Program-made: the position numbers and the translations under genes
Shown here: positions 12,580 to 25,700 of the stretch, one piece after another
Numbering within the stretch: position 1 is the stretch's first letter
Layout of the letters: every line of letters begins with the position of its first letter
Assembly: GCA_033239525.1 (NCBI GenBank)
Contig: BSYO01000004.1
Coordinates: forward strand, 22,482,037 to 22,546,036
Direction: 5' to 3'
Length of the DNA: 64,000 nucleotides
Source of the DNA: Nepenthes gracilis
Lineage: Eukaryota > Streptophyta > Magnoliopsida > Caryophyllales > Nepenthaceae
Notes under the pieces: generated by a model
Told to the model about the DNA's origin: nothing
The model's database searches: none
The model's input: the letters and a program-made list of their open reading frames with translations, nothing else

Positions 12580-15500
12580 ATGAGCGGAGACTTCGACATG
12601 TCCGAAGTCGGCGCCAATCTTCCCGGCGCTGCCGGTAATGGAAATCAAATCCCTTTTCTGCCATGCTTCTCTTTCATTTTCCGCTGCTAATTTTATATGT
12701 TGTTATGTGATGCGCAGCTCTTAGTCTGGAGGACCGTGCTGGGCTAGTAGATGCGCTCAAGGTTAGTCTTTTTTTATTGGGGGCCGGGGGGGCAGATACA
12801 GAGGTTTTTAATTGAGGTTTAGGGCTTGTTTGATTATGTTTCTGACGGTGAATTTGGGGTGCTTTTGCAGAATAAGCTGCAGAATCTGGCTGGGCAGCAT
12901 GTGGATGTTCTCGAAACCCTTTCGCCCAAGGTTCGGAAGCGAGTTGACGCGCTAAGGGAGCTACAGGTATTGCTTCCGTTGTGGTTCTCTAATTGCAGTG
13001 AATCTGTTAGTGAACATAATCATTCCTGGGCCTTCAAAATCTAGGTTAAACTTTTTAGGATGATTAGAAGCGCCATAACTTCCAGAGGCGGCCATATTCT
13101 TCTTATTTATCTTTACCTGATGGTATGTGGGAGATTTGCTTTGTCCAAACCATCAAGTCCAATGGGACGTTACGTGAGGGGACGTTTGATAGTATCAAAT
13201 GGTTAGCGTAAGTTTCTTGGATGGGTTGTTACCATGACAGTTTAATTGGTTGTTTTACTTTATTCTTCATTTGGTTTTGCTATGCCCAAGCTGCGTTCCA
13301 TGTACTTTGTCGCCATTTTGATTGAGATTTGGTTGATATCCAGTAATGGTAGGAGTTATGTCGATTTTATTATTTCTTCGAAGTTGAAGATTCTGGGTAC
13401 TTGGAGGTATAGGTGATGCTTAGCCTGCCTGTTTCCCTCTTGCGGCATGGAGTGCTTGTTTATTGTTGGTAATTTGCTAATTAACTTTATGGGCTTGTGA
13501 ATAATGGGTAGATGATATGGATAGAACAATCTCGTGAACTTGGTTGTGCGATGTAGCTGCTGTTCTCTGTGGCTGTATTATCTTTGGAGCATTCACCATC
13601 ATATTGTTTGTTTGATGTAAATAGCCTTTCACATAGTTTACTTGGGCATGGATTGCAGAAGTTTCTCCTTTATCCATAGAAGATCAGTACATATCCTCTT
13701 CAATCCCCTCGCCAAACATGCACAGAAAAAGGAAAAACAGAAAAAAAGATCAGATTCATATCACCCTTAGAAGTTATGGATGGATTGTATTTGGAAGATA
13801 TGTATGTGCTCTACTGCTTGCTTATTCGTGGTTATGCTGGTGCAACGTGCTGGCAATTATAATTTTGTTGCAGCTTCAATGCTTCACTATGTGATTTATT
13901 GAGCTTTATGTGGCCAATGACCATGCCTTTGATGTAGTGGATCAGATGAGAGGAGATAGAAATTAGGGTGGAGTGGAGGAGGCAATAATCTAAATGAAAC
14001 TCAACTATTCAGTTTTGTCTAATGGGGACGAAAATTAAAATGGTCTACTAATTAAGGGCATTAACAACTTATAAAGGTCACACAACAAAGTAATCCAAGT
14101 ACTAAAACTTAAAACTAATGCCTAAGGATAAGACCCTTTCTCAACAATATCATTAGTCAAGCTTAAGCTAGTTTCATTCTAGGGTGTATACCACATGATA
14201 GCATCCTTGCTGCACGGGAGAACAAGGGGAATAAGGTGGCCTTGTACACACAGAAATATTGCTAACTTACCGAATATAAATATTAAAACTAAACTTGATT
14301 AATCTATCTATAAAAAACCACTAAAAATGAAAAATTATTCTGATGAAAGAGAAAAAAAATTATTAGAGATCTCTAATTTGTTGCTCTTCCCATGACGACT
14401 TTTTTCCATCTGCAGCTTACAGCACGCATCGTCTTATTGGCAAGCATTTTGCTGCTTTCTCTTTATCTGTTGCTGGGCTGCTGCCTTGTGTTTCTTTCCA
14501 TCTAGAGGGATGATCATGGTCATCATCCTGTAGAAATTGTCAGTCCCTTAACCTATCACTTTGACACTTTCAGATTAATAACCCCTGCATCTTGATGCTT
14601 CACTTAAGGGCAATGCCTTGTTCAACTTCCTTCTAATATTCATTTCCACCCCTCTTTTGGCTTATGGTTCTCAAATTCCCATCAACTCATTTGGACAAAT
14701 GGGTCTTCTTACTGACAGAGACTCAAAGATCTTGGGCTGTGATATATAACAAATAATTAATAGTCTTCTACTTATCTTTCGTTGTTCTACCTTGTAATCT
14801 CTTAAGCTTGTCCTTTGACTTGCATAAATTTAGATACAATGGGTAGAAAAGATCATAAGGTCTCCTTTACATATTATAGTTTTTGCATTGTATAAGAGCT
14901 AATCGGACTACCTTCACCTTTTATTTGGTGAGTAACATCAATGAAGAATAGTTGTCCCGTATTCAAGTTGATTATGTTTTGCCTCTTCCTCAAGGAAAGA
15001 CGACTGTGATCTTCATTAGCAGATTCATTGCAAAATTCTTCTTCTAGTTGTACAGCCATTTTCCAAACAATGTTCAGCTTATCTTGCTCAAACACCTACC
15101 ATGACAATCATGGTTGTATTGCAAGATTGGCATATAATTATTTTAGGTAATATGAAAAATGAATTTGATTTTATTGGAAGAATACATCATTGATGATGTG
15201 TACCAAAAGGAGGATGAATATTGATTTTCTTCAAGCATTGTGCTTGACTACAACATTATCTTCTTATTATGGGCAGTCAGTGCACTTGCCTTTGCATCTT
15301 GGGATGTGGGATGAGTAGGATTAGGATGTATGAGTTTTATTTGTGCATTATGGGATTTGGGAAGTTTCTTGGATTTGAACTTGAAATCACTTATTGCCAA
15401 TCGATCAATCTTACCATTATACAAATACTTACCCTTTGCACATCATCTCTTTATTAAGTAAAAATATTCATTGTCATGTGCTACATTGTAAGCATTGGCA

Positions 15501-18500
15501 ATTCTTCCTTATATGGGTCTTAGAGGTTCCTAGCTCAGAAGGTTGATTAGGTCTCTTCATACTATCTCTTGAAATGGAGTGCTAACTCCAATAGTTGTGA
15601 GGGACCACTTGCAATTGAATTCCAAACTTTTTTTGTCAATCTTATTTTGATGTCAATTTTACAAATTGTACAGTCAATTAAACCCATTGAGCTGATTAAT
15701 CAATGGTTTGTAACTATAATTAAGTTGTGACCCCAATTTTAAATGAAATAATAGGCAAAAAATGATTTTAAACAGAAATAGATAATAACCCTCCCCAGTC
15801 CATCTATAGACACCACCACCGCCGCCACACATCACCCCCATTCCGCTTCAACCACAACTGGTCATCCCTCTCTCTCTCCCCTTCCCCTCCCTTGATCCCT
15901 TTGCAAATCTAGAATCATTGACTTTAGCGGCTGTGCTTATGATATTATGGATGCTAGGATTGTATATTTGATTTTGGCATGGAGATAAAGATATCCAACA
16001 AGCGGCTGAGGATACGGCTGGGCTCATATGGACACCGATGGGGTTGGGGAGAGATTCTGGAAGAATTAACAAGGCTCATTTTCCCAAACCAGCTTCTTGG
16101 AGTAGGGATCTTGAATGATTTGTGGGTGGCTTTGATTAGGAAGAAGTTGATAGAGGTAGACATTGGAGTCAATGCACTTGAGACACTACTGTCTTATCAT
16201 CATCATGAAAATAAGAGTTCTAAGCCAGATATGAGCAAGAAAATGGAGCCCAAAGATTCAAAGTGGGGTTGACTAGCAACAGAAATAGAAAGAGATCTCT
16301 CCCTTTTTAATTGTTCCGAATATTTTGCTAACATGGGCAAGATAGAGGAAGAGAGGAGGGTGAAGGGAGAAGAGAGGTTGGAGGGAGGGGAAGGAAAGGG
16401 TGACCAGTGGGAGCGGTTGATGCTGATAGGGTGGCGGTGTTGGTTCCATTGGGTTGAGAGGACAGTGTCATTTTTTCTTATTTTACTATGAAATTATTTT
16501 GGACTTGTTTTCATTTTTATTATATTTTTATCTTAAAAATGGAGCAACAACTGAATTATTAGTATAATTCATTTATTAATTTGCTTAGTTGATTTGGTTT
16601 CTGTCAATTCTTTGAATTGAACTCTAAATAAACCTATGAACCAAGCTCTCACATTGTGGTTTCTATGGAATGAAGTTGCAAAGTAAATAATAGTTCGAAA
16701 CAGTATTGCAAAATGATGAAAAGTTTGTTGTTGAAGCTGAGTCTTTTCCCATAGTTGTCATTGGGTTTAAATTTTCCCTAGGATACCTTTAGCAAAGGAA
16801 ACAAAATGTTTGGCATCCTGACCAAAAACAAAAGCAATTCATATTCTTCTAGTTCATGCTAATACATGGATTTTAGATTCCCAATTCCTCCTGATGCATA
16901 ATTCACAGCAAAAAATGGCTCCTTGATACCTCTTCTGCTTTCATTCTAGAAGGTTCAATTCTGTCAATATTTTTTTGGATAGTGGTTGAGTTGGTTAGTA
17001 CCTTCCTGTATATATATTTGGAAAATAGGCTTGCATGTAAGATGTTCTTGTCATATTTATTTGAAGCTTTGGAGACTCACTACAAGGGATGCCTGGGGAA
17101 GCCAGTTCCCCTTCCCCCTTCTCGCTTTGTTGCTGCTGCTGTTTCCATTATTGTTGTTGTGTGGTATGGGGTTGATTGGGGAGGCTCTCTGGTCGGTTAT
17201 CTTCAAACAATGCCAAGATAGACAGGGGCCTATCAGAAGAGTTGTCTGCTTTAGCCAGATGAACTGGCTGACAGGCCTCAAATCAAGAAGTTGGGGATTC
17301 ATGTGACATGAAGACCGCATAAGACATGAAGACATGTCATTTGTTAACTCTGCCTAAAGTGAGGGCTATCCATGAGACATGAAGATCGCATAAGAAATAT
17401 CACTAACTGCCCCTGTTGCATGTTATGCAGTGGAATTCAAGTTGTGACCTTTTAATGGATTTGAGTTGTAGGCTATGTGGCAGGTATAGTGCCAATGTTT
17501 GGTACATATTCAACAAAGGCTGGAATTTTGTTGTTCATTTTGCCTCAAGTATGGGGATCCTTTGAAACGCATTGCTTGTTTCGAGTTTTCCTTTTATCAA
17601 TGTCCACTATAAAATCTAAAAGCTTGTAATGGAAATTGCTGATCCAAGGTTTTTTGCTTATAGATATATTTCTTTTCAAACATCAAGAGATGTTTTGATG
17701 TACTTCAAATTTACAGAGCAAGCATGATGAGCTTGAGGCAAAATTTTTGGAGGAGAGAGCGGCTCTAGAAGCTAAATATCAAAAGCTTTATGAGCCACTT
17801 TATAGTAAGGTGTGTGTCTGCCAAAGAAAAACAATGGCTTTATGTTGTTTTTAAGTGTGTCCATAATGCTTAAATTACCCCAAAAATTTCTTCTCATTTC
17901 ACATGTAGAGATATGATATTGTAAATGGTGTTGTTGAAGTTGGAGTTACAAGTGATTCTGCAATGGAACCGGCAGAGGATAATGCTCCAGAAGGTACACC
18001 AGATCCTATAAATACGATTTCTTTGCTATTTGAGATATTTTTTGGTTCAGTGCATAACTTGGAGAAAAAGTTTTTTAATTAAAAGAAACATTGCATGCAG
18101 AGAAAGGTGTGCCCAACTTTTGGCTCACTGCAATGAAGACCCATGTAGTTTTGGCCGAGGAGGTGATCATTTTAACTTTGACCATTGTTTTTATTCCTTA
18201 ATATTTTCCAAGTTCTCTGTCATTTATGACACTGAACATGATATGTTTTTCTCTGGACTTTCAGATCACTGAACGTGATGATGGTGCACTCAAATATCTG
18301 AAAGATATCAAATGGTGTAGGATTGACAATCCCAAGGGCTTTAAGCTTGAATTCTTTTTTGACCCAAATCCTTACTTTAAAAACACTATTTTGACAAAAA
18401 CTTATCACATGATTGATGATGATGAACCTATCTTAGAGAAAGCAATAGGGTAAGCAGCTGTGCCTTACTGGCGATCTCCATTTCTTTTCACATAGAGTGC

Positions 18501-20607
18501 TGATATTATTGAGTGTTTTGTAGGACGGAGATTGAGTGGTATCCTGGTAAATGCTTGACGCAAAAGCTGCTGAAGAAGAAGCCTAGAAAGGGATCGAAGA
18601 ATGCCAAACCCATTACTAAGACTGAAAATTGTGAAAGTTTCTTCAACTTTTTTAACCCTCCTCAAGTTCCAGATGATGATGATGATATTGATGATGATAC
18701 CGTGAGTTTAATTCATCAGTTGAGCAAAGATTTGGTCTAGCTGAATATGCTATAACAATTCTAAATAAGATTCTATCTATTGACAGGCCGAGGAGCTTCA
18801 GTCTCAAATGGAGCAAGACTATGACATTGGGTAAGTTGATATATCAAGCTTCCAGACCTTAAATATAAGGGGGCAAGGATAGCATGAGTGTGGCTTCTTC
18901 GGTCGGTACGGCTGAATGAAATTATATTTGTCATTTATTGATGAATGCTTCTGATTTTGTTTTGTTTCTGTATTGTACACTTGGATTGCGTATAAGACTG
19001 TCAAGGAATTTGTTCTTAAGAAAAAAGAGATTCTGAAGGTTTTTTGGCCTGCTTATCTTTGCATTTGTGTCTAATCAGTGCATGCACATGAGGGGCACTG
19101 CATTACACTGTTGTGATGCAGCGGCTGCAATGCAATGCCGCTGCCGTTGTTGGATTGAGATCCAACGGATGGGGTTAAAAGAAAAGAAGGATTTTTATTA
19201 AAGAAATACGATGCAACGGCTGCAATTCAGCATCCCTTCTCCATGCTGCAAGTAATTATTTAACTTGAAACCATGGAAATGATCTCTTAGCAATATATAT
19301 ATATATATGTATATTTGGGACCCTACAATGTGAGTCTAATGCATTGGTCGCATGGTTGGAAATTGATCTCTCTATAATTGGCTTACATCAGTTGAAAATG
19401 AGAGTTTTGATTGTGTTTGCTATCCTGATTGCTATTTATTTAATTTTCTGTGGTTGCTATATATATATATAACTGCGCTTGCATACTCGTGTCTAAACTT
19501 TCCGAGTCTGGCAACACTATATTCTTGGTAGACTACCATGATGATGCCTTATCAAAGACAACATGCGGCAAGACGTATGCTTTATTGGTGGTGGGATCAA
19601 CACATCTCCACCCTTTCTTCTGCTCATCGTATCCAGTAAAGATACACCGTATTGTCTTCTTTTCCAATTTTGTCTCTCTCTCTCTTTCTCTATATATATA
19701 TATCTTTTCAGACCCTGCAATGTGAGTCTCATGCATTGGTCTCATGGTTGGAAATTGATCTCTCTGTAATTGGCTTGCATCAGTTGAATATGAGAACTTT
19801 CATTGTGTTTGCCATTCTGATTGCTATTTATTTAATTTCCTGTGGTCACGAGACTATGCAATAAGCATAAGCTGCTTTACATGTGCTGATTGAATGAATT
19901 TGTTGGTGTTGATTGAATGAAACTGGTGGCAATTCACCCAGTTCGACTATACGGGACAAAATTATCCCCCACGCAGTCTCTTGGTTTACTGGTGAGGCGG
20001 CTCAGGATGATGAGTTCGAAGGTATAGATGATGATGAAAATGAAGATGAAGATGATGAGGATGATGAAGATGAAGATGATGAGGTCGAGGAGGATGATGA
20101 TGATGAGGATGAGGACGACGATGAAGAGGAAAGCAAGAGAAGGAAGAAGGTACCACTGCTACCTCTTATTATTGATTGTTATCTTTCTCTTTTTCAAAAA
20201 TTCATTTTTACTACTATAATTGAGGTTAATAAAATGCTAACTTGCTTAACTGGGTGGTTTTGTTGATTTTGCAGCCATCTGCCAGGGCCAAGGTGACATA
20301 ATCCCACCATCACTAGTCTTTTCTATCTATTATTTAGTGTTTCGGTATCGAGTCACCTTTTAGCCACCCTTCGGACACCCTATATAATGTGGCATTCCTT
20401 CTCTCTATCTATACTAATGGGCTTACAAAAATAAATAGATGGATGAATGAATGTCATGTCATCTAAAAATGTCACTAAAAACATGCCTTTTGTTCAAAAT
20501 AGTTGCTTTAATTTGTGATTGGCTTTGTGGAACTGCAGAAGAGTGGAAGATCACAAACTGGAGAAGGCCAACAGGGTGAGCGACCTCCAGAGTGCAAGCA
20601 ACAATAG
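12580..20607 (+). CDS. NAP1: Nucleosome assembly protein 1 (NAP1-like histone chaperone)
   Basis: Coding exons: 12580-12634, 12718-12761, 12871-12966, 17717-17809, 17909-17993, 18101-18162, 18265-18449, 18524-18701, 18787-18830, 19942-20149, 20275-20292, 20539-20607. All junctions are GT..AG, phases agree, and the product is 378 aa, normal for plant NAP1. Family landmarks are [64 protein letters not shown] and [18 protein letters not shown]. An Asp/Glu-rich tail in exon 10 follows [15 protein letters not shown], and the protein ends in CKQQ, a CaaX-type prenylation motif known in plant NAP1 proteins. NAP1 binds H2A-H2B and H3-H4, shuttles between cytoplasm and nucleus, and helps assemble chromatin. 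The first in-frame ATG is 12580. Intron 3 is unusually long (4.75 kb) and carries inserted sequence. Identity is secure; the paralogue number is not. Confidence 0.96.
12967..17716 (+). other. NAP1 intron 3 (4.75 kb) with inserted repeat-like sequence
   Basis: This intron is far longer than its neighbours. It includes a block at about 15780-16450 with a pyrimidine-rich lead and a 97-codon open frame (15979-16272) of no recognised family. It also has a short repeated phrase (GACATGAAGA then CGCATAAGA) at about 17305 and 17375. No NAP1 exon is missing from it: exon 3 joins exon 4 in frame at the expected place. Confidence 0.6.
19319..19845 (+). repeat. 135-bp direct duplication inside NAP1 intron 9
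   Basis: Copies at 19319-19453 and 19711-19845 have the same length, lie 392 bp apart and differ by scattered substitutions. Both begin at GACCCT just after an AT/TA microsatellite and end at CTGTGG. Another TA run lies just after copy 1. The duplication is wholly intronic. Confidence 0.85.
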
Positions 20608-22715
20608 CGCAAATGATGCTGTGTTCTTGAGTTTTTGTTATTCATTATCACTTTGATTCGGTGTTTATTATATATGTTGAGGTTCTTAGACAATTTGCCC
20701 AGGGAAATTGGGTTACTTCTGTGTCTGTGGACTTGGAGTGAGACTAATTTATGCATATGGTCTCTTTCTATGCTCTTTTCTCTCCATTGGTTGGGGCTCT
20801 GAGGATGCTATGGATTTAAATTTTTTGAGCCGTTGAAGGGTTGAAATATAATGGTTTTGCTTTGAATGGCTTTGTTACGTTACCTTTAAATTAAACAATC
20901 TCTCATCTTTTTAGTAATTAAAATTTATTCGGTTAATATTATAAGTGTATAATTTTTCTAATTTTCACACTTCTACTTTTCGATGATAATAATACTTGAG
21001 ACAGTAGGAGAGTTGTAATCTGTGTTTAATTTACATTAGGAAAGTGGTTTTATTTGGTGCCGGTCCTCCATAGAGATTATTAATGCTTCATTTCTCTTTA
21101 TGAATTAAATACCAAAAAAAATAAAAAATGAAAGAATACGTGGAACCAAGAAAAGGTAAAAATTAAATCATGATAAAATTTGCACATATTTTAGTCAATT
21201 TTAATTTAAAATTATAAAAATTAATATTTATTTTAATTTTGTTAGACCAATATTATGCATTAACTTATAATTTAGAACATGTTTAATATTCTTACATAGA
21301 ATGAAATTTACTACTATAATAAAATCATAGAGCAAGCCCCACGGTTCTTGAAGCCAATGTTTCCAACCACGGATTAAGGGGCGATGCAACACTTGCATCT
21401 AATGATTACAAATAAATACGACAAAAAAATAAAATAAAATCCTAAAGCAATTTCTTCTTATATTTTCTGATTTTTAAAAAACTCACATAAATTTTCGACA
21501 CCCTCCCCCCAAAAAAAGATCATACAATTAGACCAAAAGAAAACTATAAAAAGGCTAATATTGATTGCTAGAGAAAATCAACTTGAAATGTGATCAATTT
21601 AATTTTAAATTTTACCCACAAGAGAATTTGAAGTAAAAGAGAGTTGAGACAAAAATTAGATAAAAAAAGTCAAAAATCAATTTAATATTTATTCTTAGGT
21701 AAAATTCCCAACAAATTTACAATACCGTTGGGTAATGTATAATTTTTTTCAATCCATATTAATAGACTTATAAAAATAGATGGATGAATGTACGCCACAT
21801 ATACCAACTATGTCTGCAGAGCATTTCTTGAATTCAATTTCACTATCTATTGCCAAATCATCCTTCCTCTCCTTTATCCCAGTCAACCAAAATGCAAGCA
21901 ATAGAACAATTCCAGGGGTTTTTACTGGTTATTTTACTTGGGAGAAGGAATTGGGAACTTGGGGAAATGGAGCAGGGAAAGAATAAGAGAACAAAAAGGC
22001 AGAAAGATGGAATTTAGGATCCCGACACAGACCTTACTTTCAAGGCCTCAATGACGGCTGAGAAATCCTCATCACTTAGGCCGTGAGATTTTGCAACCTT
22101 GTAAAGTTCATTGGCAGCCGCAGCAATAGGTGTTGATTGGGAGACGGATTCTGCTAATCCAAGTGCAAGCCTCAAATCCTGCCCATTTATCAAAATCAAT
22201 CAAGTACTCTAGGAAAGACCAGGGCTTTGGTGTATGGCTAGCTGGGTGTTGGAGAAACTAATGACAAACCTTTTGTTGATGTTTTAAAGGGAATGCAGTA
22301 GGATATAGGGATTTGACCATTGAAGGACCCTTGGTTGAGAACATTGGTGCACCGATCGCACCCCCTGAGATCACCTGGAACACCAAAGAAATCAAATCAA
22401 GTCTTGTCTGAAACATGGTGACACCATTTCACAGGACACCACTTAACTTTCATGAGGTCCGCAACGGCTATGCTGTAATGACATAGACTCCAGAGATCTT
22501 TGGAACCGCAAAAATGTGAAAATGAGTTCCCAATTTTAGGTGTTGGGTAACATCTCTATTCAGATGGTTGCTAGAGGTGAATTTTTTATGTAATGTGTCT
22601 TAACTAGTTTAGACAAGTGTTTGGGGGAACACACTCAAGTGACATGATACTCATCCATCTATGTATTCTTGTGGGCTTTCTAGTATAAATAGATTAATAA
22701 AACATCATATTATCC
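20385..22715. repeat. Three dispersed copies of a short MITE-like repeat
   Basis: The core AATAGATGGATGAATG with surrounding words (TATACTAATGGGCTTA, ATGTCATGTC) occurs at about 20390-20465 in NAP1 intron 11. It recurs at about 21745-21790 between genes and, inverted, at about 22640-22715 in a GLYR2 intron. Copy ends and target duplications were not resolved, so the class is inferred from size and dispersal. Confidence 0.5.
20880..22010. other. Intergenic region between NAP1 and GLYR2 (tail to tail)
   Basis: The 3' ends of the two convergent genes face each other here. The stretch is AT-rich and holds one copy of the short dispersed repeat near 21750. No additional exon is visible. Polyadenylation signals are not obvious as exact AATAAA words at the expected spots. 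Confidence 0.5.
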
Positions 22716-25700
22716 AAATATATCTAAAGAGTGTCCCCTTATCACCGCTCATAAGTTCATGTTCAATTTGATTTGAATAGCATTTACTAATGTTTCTCCA
22801 ATAATGTAACTTCTATAGTGGCGCTTCACGTTGCTGAACTTTTCAAATGGATGGAAATCCCTCCCTCGCTCCTCTCTTTCTCTCTCTCTCTCTCAACAAA
22901 GGAAAAAAAGTTGTACAGGGACAAACACATGCACACCCATCACTCCTCTGTTATCCAATGAGATATACCTCAATGAGTACACTGGGATCAAGACCGACTT
23001 TCTCGCTCAGAAGCATTCCCTCAGAGAATGATGCCATCATACTGCACATAAACAGAGCACTGTTGAAATCATCAGTCATCCTTAGAATATTAGGCACAAA
23101 ACGATTAAGTTTATGTGGGAAGGGATCTCCAGTACCTTCCCATGATCATGTTGACAACAAGTTTCATTGCGGCTCCATTGCCGACATCTCCAAGGTAAAA
23201 TTTTGACTGCAAGTGAGGTGACAATTTAGTGACAATTAAATATCTAAGTCCTGTTAGGATCCTTTTATATTTTATCATCTCTTATAAATCTAACAATTAA
23301 GATGGTTATGATTAGGATATCATAAATATATTAGACTTATCTTATATTTTTAACCATTCAAATTGTTACGATGAAATCCTTTAAGAAAGGATTGTTAAAA
23401 AGCTCCCAAAATATCTAGGTTGAGCAAAAGAATACCTAGGAAGAAATTTTACCTTCCCCATGATGTCTAAAAGTGGAACTACTTTGTCAAATAAAGCTCT
23501 GTCACCTGGAAACTCAGCAAAAGATTCAGTTCTGTACGCACCTCATTACATTATGCAACACATTTCTTCAGGAGAAAATAAAAAAAAATAATGAGCTGAG
23601 CAATGGAAAGGATCAAGCCAGAAGACACATGGCAGCATACTGATCAGCAACGCATAAACATGACCATGGTAGATTTGAGTTTCAGTAGTGGATGTAGAGG
23701 CATGGCATAATACTAAGAACCCTCTACTTGTACAATCCTTTTACAACCTTGATACAACTCTTTTCCATATATAGAAAGAAAGGTATTTTTATTTTAAAAA
23801 TTGTAAAAAATAAAAAAATTAAAAGGGCTCAACATCTCTACCTATACATAGAAAGATGGCTGTATAGGAGTTGTGTAAGTATTATTTCTATAAAACCAAA
23901 AATCTGCACCTGCTGTTAGGAATATTAGCTGCCCATCCTCTGCTGGCTTTTTGGAGCCTGAAACTGGAGCCTATTGCACAAGCACGATCAGACTGAAATT
24001 TTCTTAAAGTAGTATGTTTGTAGCTTTAGAGCATGTAGTGTCATATTTCACTGCTAAACAAGAAAGAGGTGGTGACAGTACACTACCTCTAAAAATAATG
24101 CCCCGGTAGCTTTGATATGCGCACTAATCAATTTGGATGTTGTAACATCAACTGTTGAAACATCGATATACCTGCACAACTTAATACATTGAAAATTTCC
24201 AATGAAACAATAATGTCTTGGTTTGAAATAAGTGACAAACTCCTGATTGTTAGAAACTGATGAAATTCAGTTTTCCAGTTGTTCTTCTACCCCATCCTCC
24301 AACTGAGCCCCTCCCCCCAAAAGAAAAAGAAAGAAAAACAGTGACAGTAAACCCTAAACCCCACCAAATGAGGAAAGAGAAGAGATGATTTTATACAAAG
24401 AACCCACAATAGAGCGCTATGTTTTTCTTTCTTCAAATGGTTAACAGACTCACGGACATAGTCCAAGGAGAGTTAAACCTTGGTCTTTCTTATTGAAAGA
24501 AATCAATACTAATTTAGACCCTAAAATATCCAAATATTCAATGCACATAATAAATATATGGTCCTAGATGCTACAACATAAAAATAAAAGTTGATCACAA
24601 AAAGTATCACCAATACTAATAGTAATAATAAGCACAGTGTAGAAAATAAATCAACATAAGAATTGGTAATTAAAAAATATTAAGGACCAAACAAATTTTA
24701 AGTAAAACACTTCAGGCCTCTTTGACTAGTAAAAGTAAATTCAATAATGGAACTTACTTTACACTCCAGGTGGTACAGTTATACTAAATAATAATCATTG
24801 AACTCCCGACACACACTGAGGAACTCCTCAGGCTTGCTCATAGCATCAGGACTGGACATCTTCCAATCTTTCTTTAGGCTTCACAATTAGTGAATCTCCA
24901 ACATTACCGAAACTCTAGTATCTATACCACCCATGAAACTCCAAATTCTTACAGGTTGGAATAAGTTTAGAGTTTCTGGTATGGAAAAACCAAGGCAAAC
25001 CAATCTCACAAGTAGAATATGGTTTTCCCTCTCAAGAATCACTTCTCCCACAAAAGCATACACTCTTGGGCTTCTCCAATATCTCTGTTGGTGGCTAGGT
25101 CAAGTGGAAGAGAAATATATATAGTGTGGTGAAAAAATAAGGTAAAAAACATATCAAGAAGTCAAAATGGGAAATTGGCGCACATGCAAAAGTGGCTCGC
25201 ATCAGGTGCGGGGCCTTATCCAAGTGGCACATGTCTGCCCTTCATATGCCCCTCAAACATGGAGCTACCATCCTGCAGTGCACATGGACAGCCATCAGGT
25301 GCCCATCAAGCATAACGCTACTGTCTTGCAGTGCACATGCAGACATCAAGTGTGATGCTATTGTCCTGCAGCACACAAGCGGCCATCAAGTGCGCATCAG
25401 ACATGATGCTACTGTCGTGCAACATATATGCAGCTATCAGATTTCCATCAGGCAAGACTAGTTCAGATCACAGAATTTTCCAAAAATGAAATATTCTTAA
25501 CACTAATGAAAGAGCAGGCACTCTAACCCTTGAACTACACGACTAGAGAAATAGAACACTAGATAGTTACTTGGAGATCAGTACAACCGATCTGTTAGGG
25601 CTATTTATACCTCAACAGAAGAGGATAGCATACCCTTTGCTAGGACTCATCCCACTTGCAGCTCCATGCTTTCCACAGGCAACATCCACCTAATGGGAGG

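Noticed and set aside
13477..17335. Small frames on both strands in NAP1 intron 3
   Set aside because: Exons 3 and 4 join in phase without them and they show no NAP1 similarity; at most they are inserted repeat sequence.
20028..20219. Met-rich frame overlapping NAP1 exon 10
   Set aside because: It is a frame-shifted reading of the GAT/GAG repeats that encode the acidic tail.
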